Source of the DNA: Bacilli bacterium
GTDB lineage: Bacteria; Bacillota_I; Bacilli_A; RF39; UBA660
Direction of reading: 5' to 3'
Assembly (NCBI GenBank): GCA_900758895.1
Contig: CAAETG010000086.1
Location: 1-6,709 of the forward strand
Length of the DNA: 6,709 nucleotides
Shown here: piece by piece, positions 6,636-6,709 of the stretch
Position numbering within the stretch: the first letter of the stretch is position 1
Layout: every line of letters starts with the position of its first letter
The notes under the pieces: model-generated
Databases searched by the model: none
What the model was told of the DNA's origin: nothing
What the model saw: only the letters and a program-made list of their open reading frames with translations
Program-made: the position numbers and the translations under genes

Positions 6636-6673
6636 GAATGGAATGAAAAACAATTAAATTTGTTGTAGAATGG
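6631..6673 (+). repeat. Pair of 11-base direct repeats 32 bases apart
   Basis: TTGTCGAATGG (6631-6641) and TTGTAGAATGG (6663-6673) match at ten of eleven positions. Their 32-base spacing is close to three DNA turns. The first copy overlaps the second unit of the tandem 10-mer. They lie in the leader of the gene at 6695, and the second copy ends 21 bases before its start codon. Confidence 0.4.
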
Positions 6674-6694
6674 TTGAAGTAAGGGTGAAAAAGA

Positions 6695-6709
6695 ATGAAA
6701 TTAGTAGAA
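6695..6709 (+). CDS. Start of a gene cut off by the window end
   Basis: Only five codons (MKLVE) are visible, so no function can be assigned. The ATG is preceded by AAGGGTGA (6681-6688) at suitable distance, and an upstream promoter and leader support a real gene. A GTG at 6685 in another frame (MKKNEIS...) is a less likely start because it lies inside the ribosome-binding site. Confidence 0.5.

Noticed and set aside
6621..6649. A promoter built on the perfect TTGACA at 6621-6626
   Set aside because: At 16-18 bases downstream the sequence reads ATGAAA/TGAAAA/GAAAAA, which is not a -10 box. The TAGAAT at 6666-6671 is too far away.
6586..6694. A known riboswitch or T-box in the long leader
   Set aside because: No T-box core (GGGTGG-type with terminator) or other riboswitch signature is present, and there is no terminator-like stem with a T-run before the start codon.

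Overview
The window is a strongly AT-rich stretch of a bacterial chromosome. It holds five complete genes and the first five codons of a sixth, all on the + strand and tightly packed. Shine-Dalgarno sites are purine-rich and clear in most genes, promoters are sigma-A-like, and no recognised gene is interrupted by TGA (all tryptophans are TGG and one gene ends in TGA). This points to a low-GC Firmicutes/Bacilli-type organism using the standard code, not Mycoplasma or Spiroplasma. An uncultured gut lineage of the RF39/Erysipelotrichales sort is my guess from the protein style; it cannot be proven from this sequence.

Layout. Positions 1-118 are intergenic and carry an extended -10 promoter. Positions 119-3014 form a two-gene unit: a sugar-phosphate-type nucleotidyltransferase, then ligA (NAD+-dependent DNA ligase) one base later. 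A weak terminator-like palindrome overlaps the ligA stop. A second extended -10 promoter at about 3060-3088 then drives a three-gene unit from 3112 to 6496. That unit encodes a small single-span membrane protein of unknown function, a 675-residue membrane sensor-like protein with two substrate-binding-protein-like domains and a degenerate GGDEF domain, and a YihY/BrkB-family multi-span membrane protein. The unit ends in a good rho-independent terminator (6489-6515). Positions 6516-6694 are a leader/promoter region with several small repeats in front of a gene that starts at 6695 and leaves the window.

How the genes relate. The first pair looks like housekeeping (nucleotide-sugar supply and DNA replication/repair) with no obvious functional link. 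The second unit is entirely envelope-associated: three membrane proteins with a 9-base gap and then an 8-base overlap, so they are probably co-transcribed and translationally coupled. Its most interesting member is the sensor-like protein. Its outer part resembles ligand-binding sensor domains, while its inner GGDEF domain has DGNEF in place of GGDEF. It keeps the predicted guanine-contacting residues but loses a catalytic acidic residue, so it may be a nucleotide-responsive receptor, not a c-di-GMP synthase.
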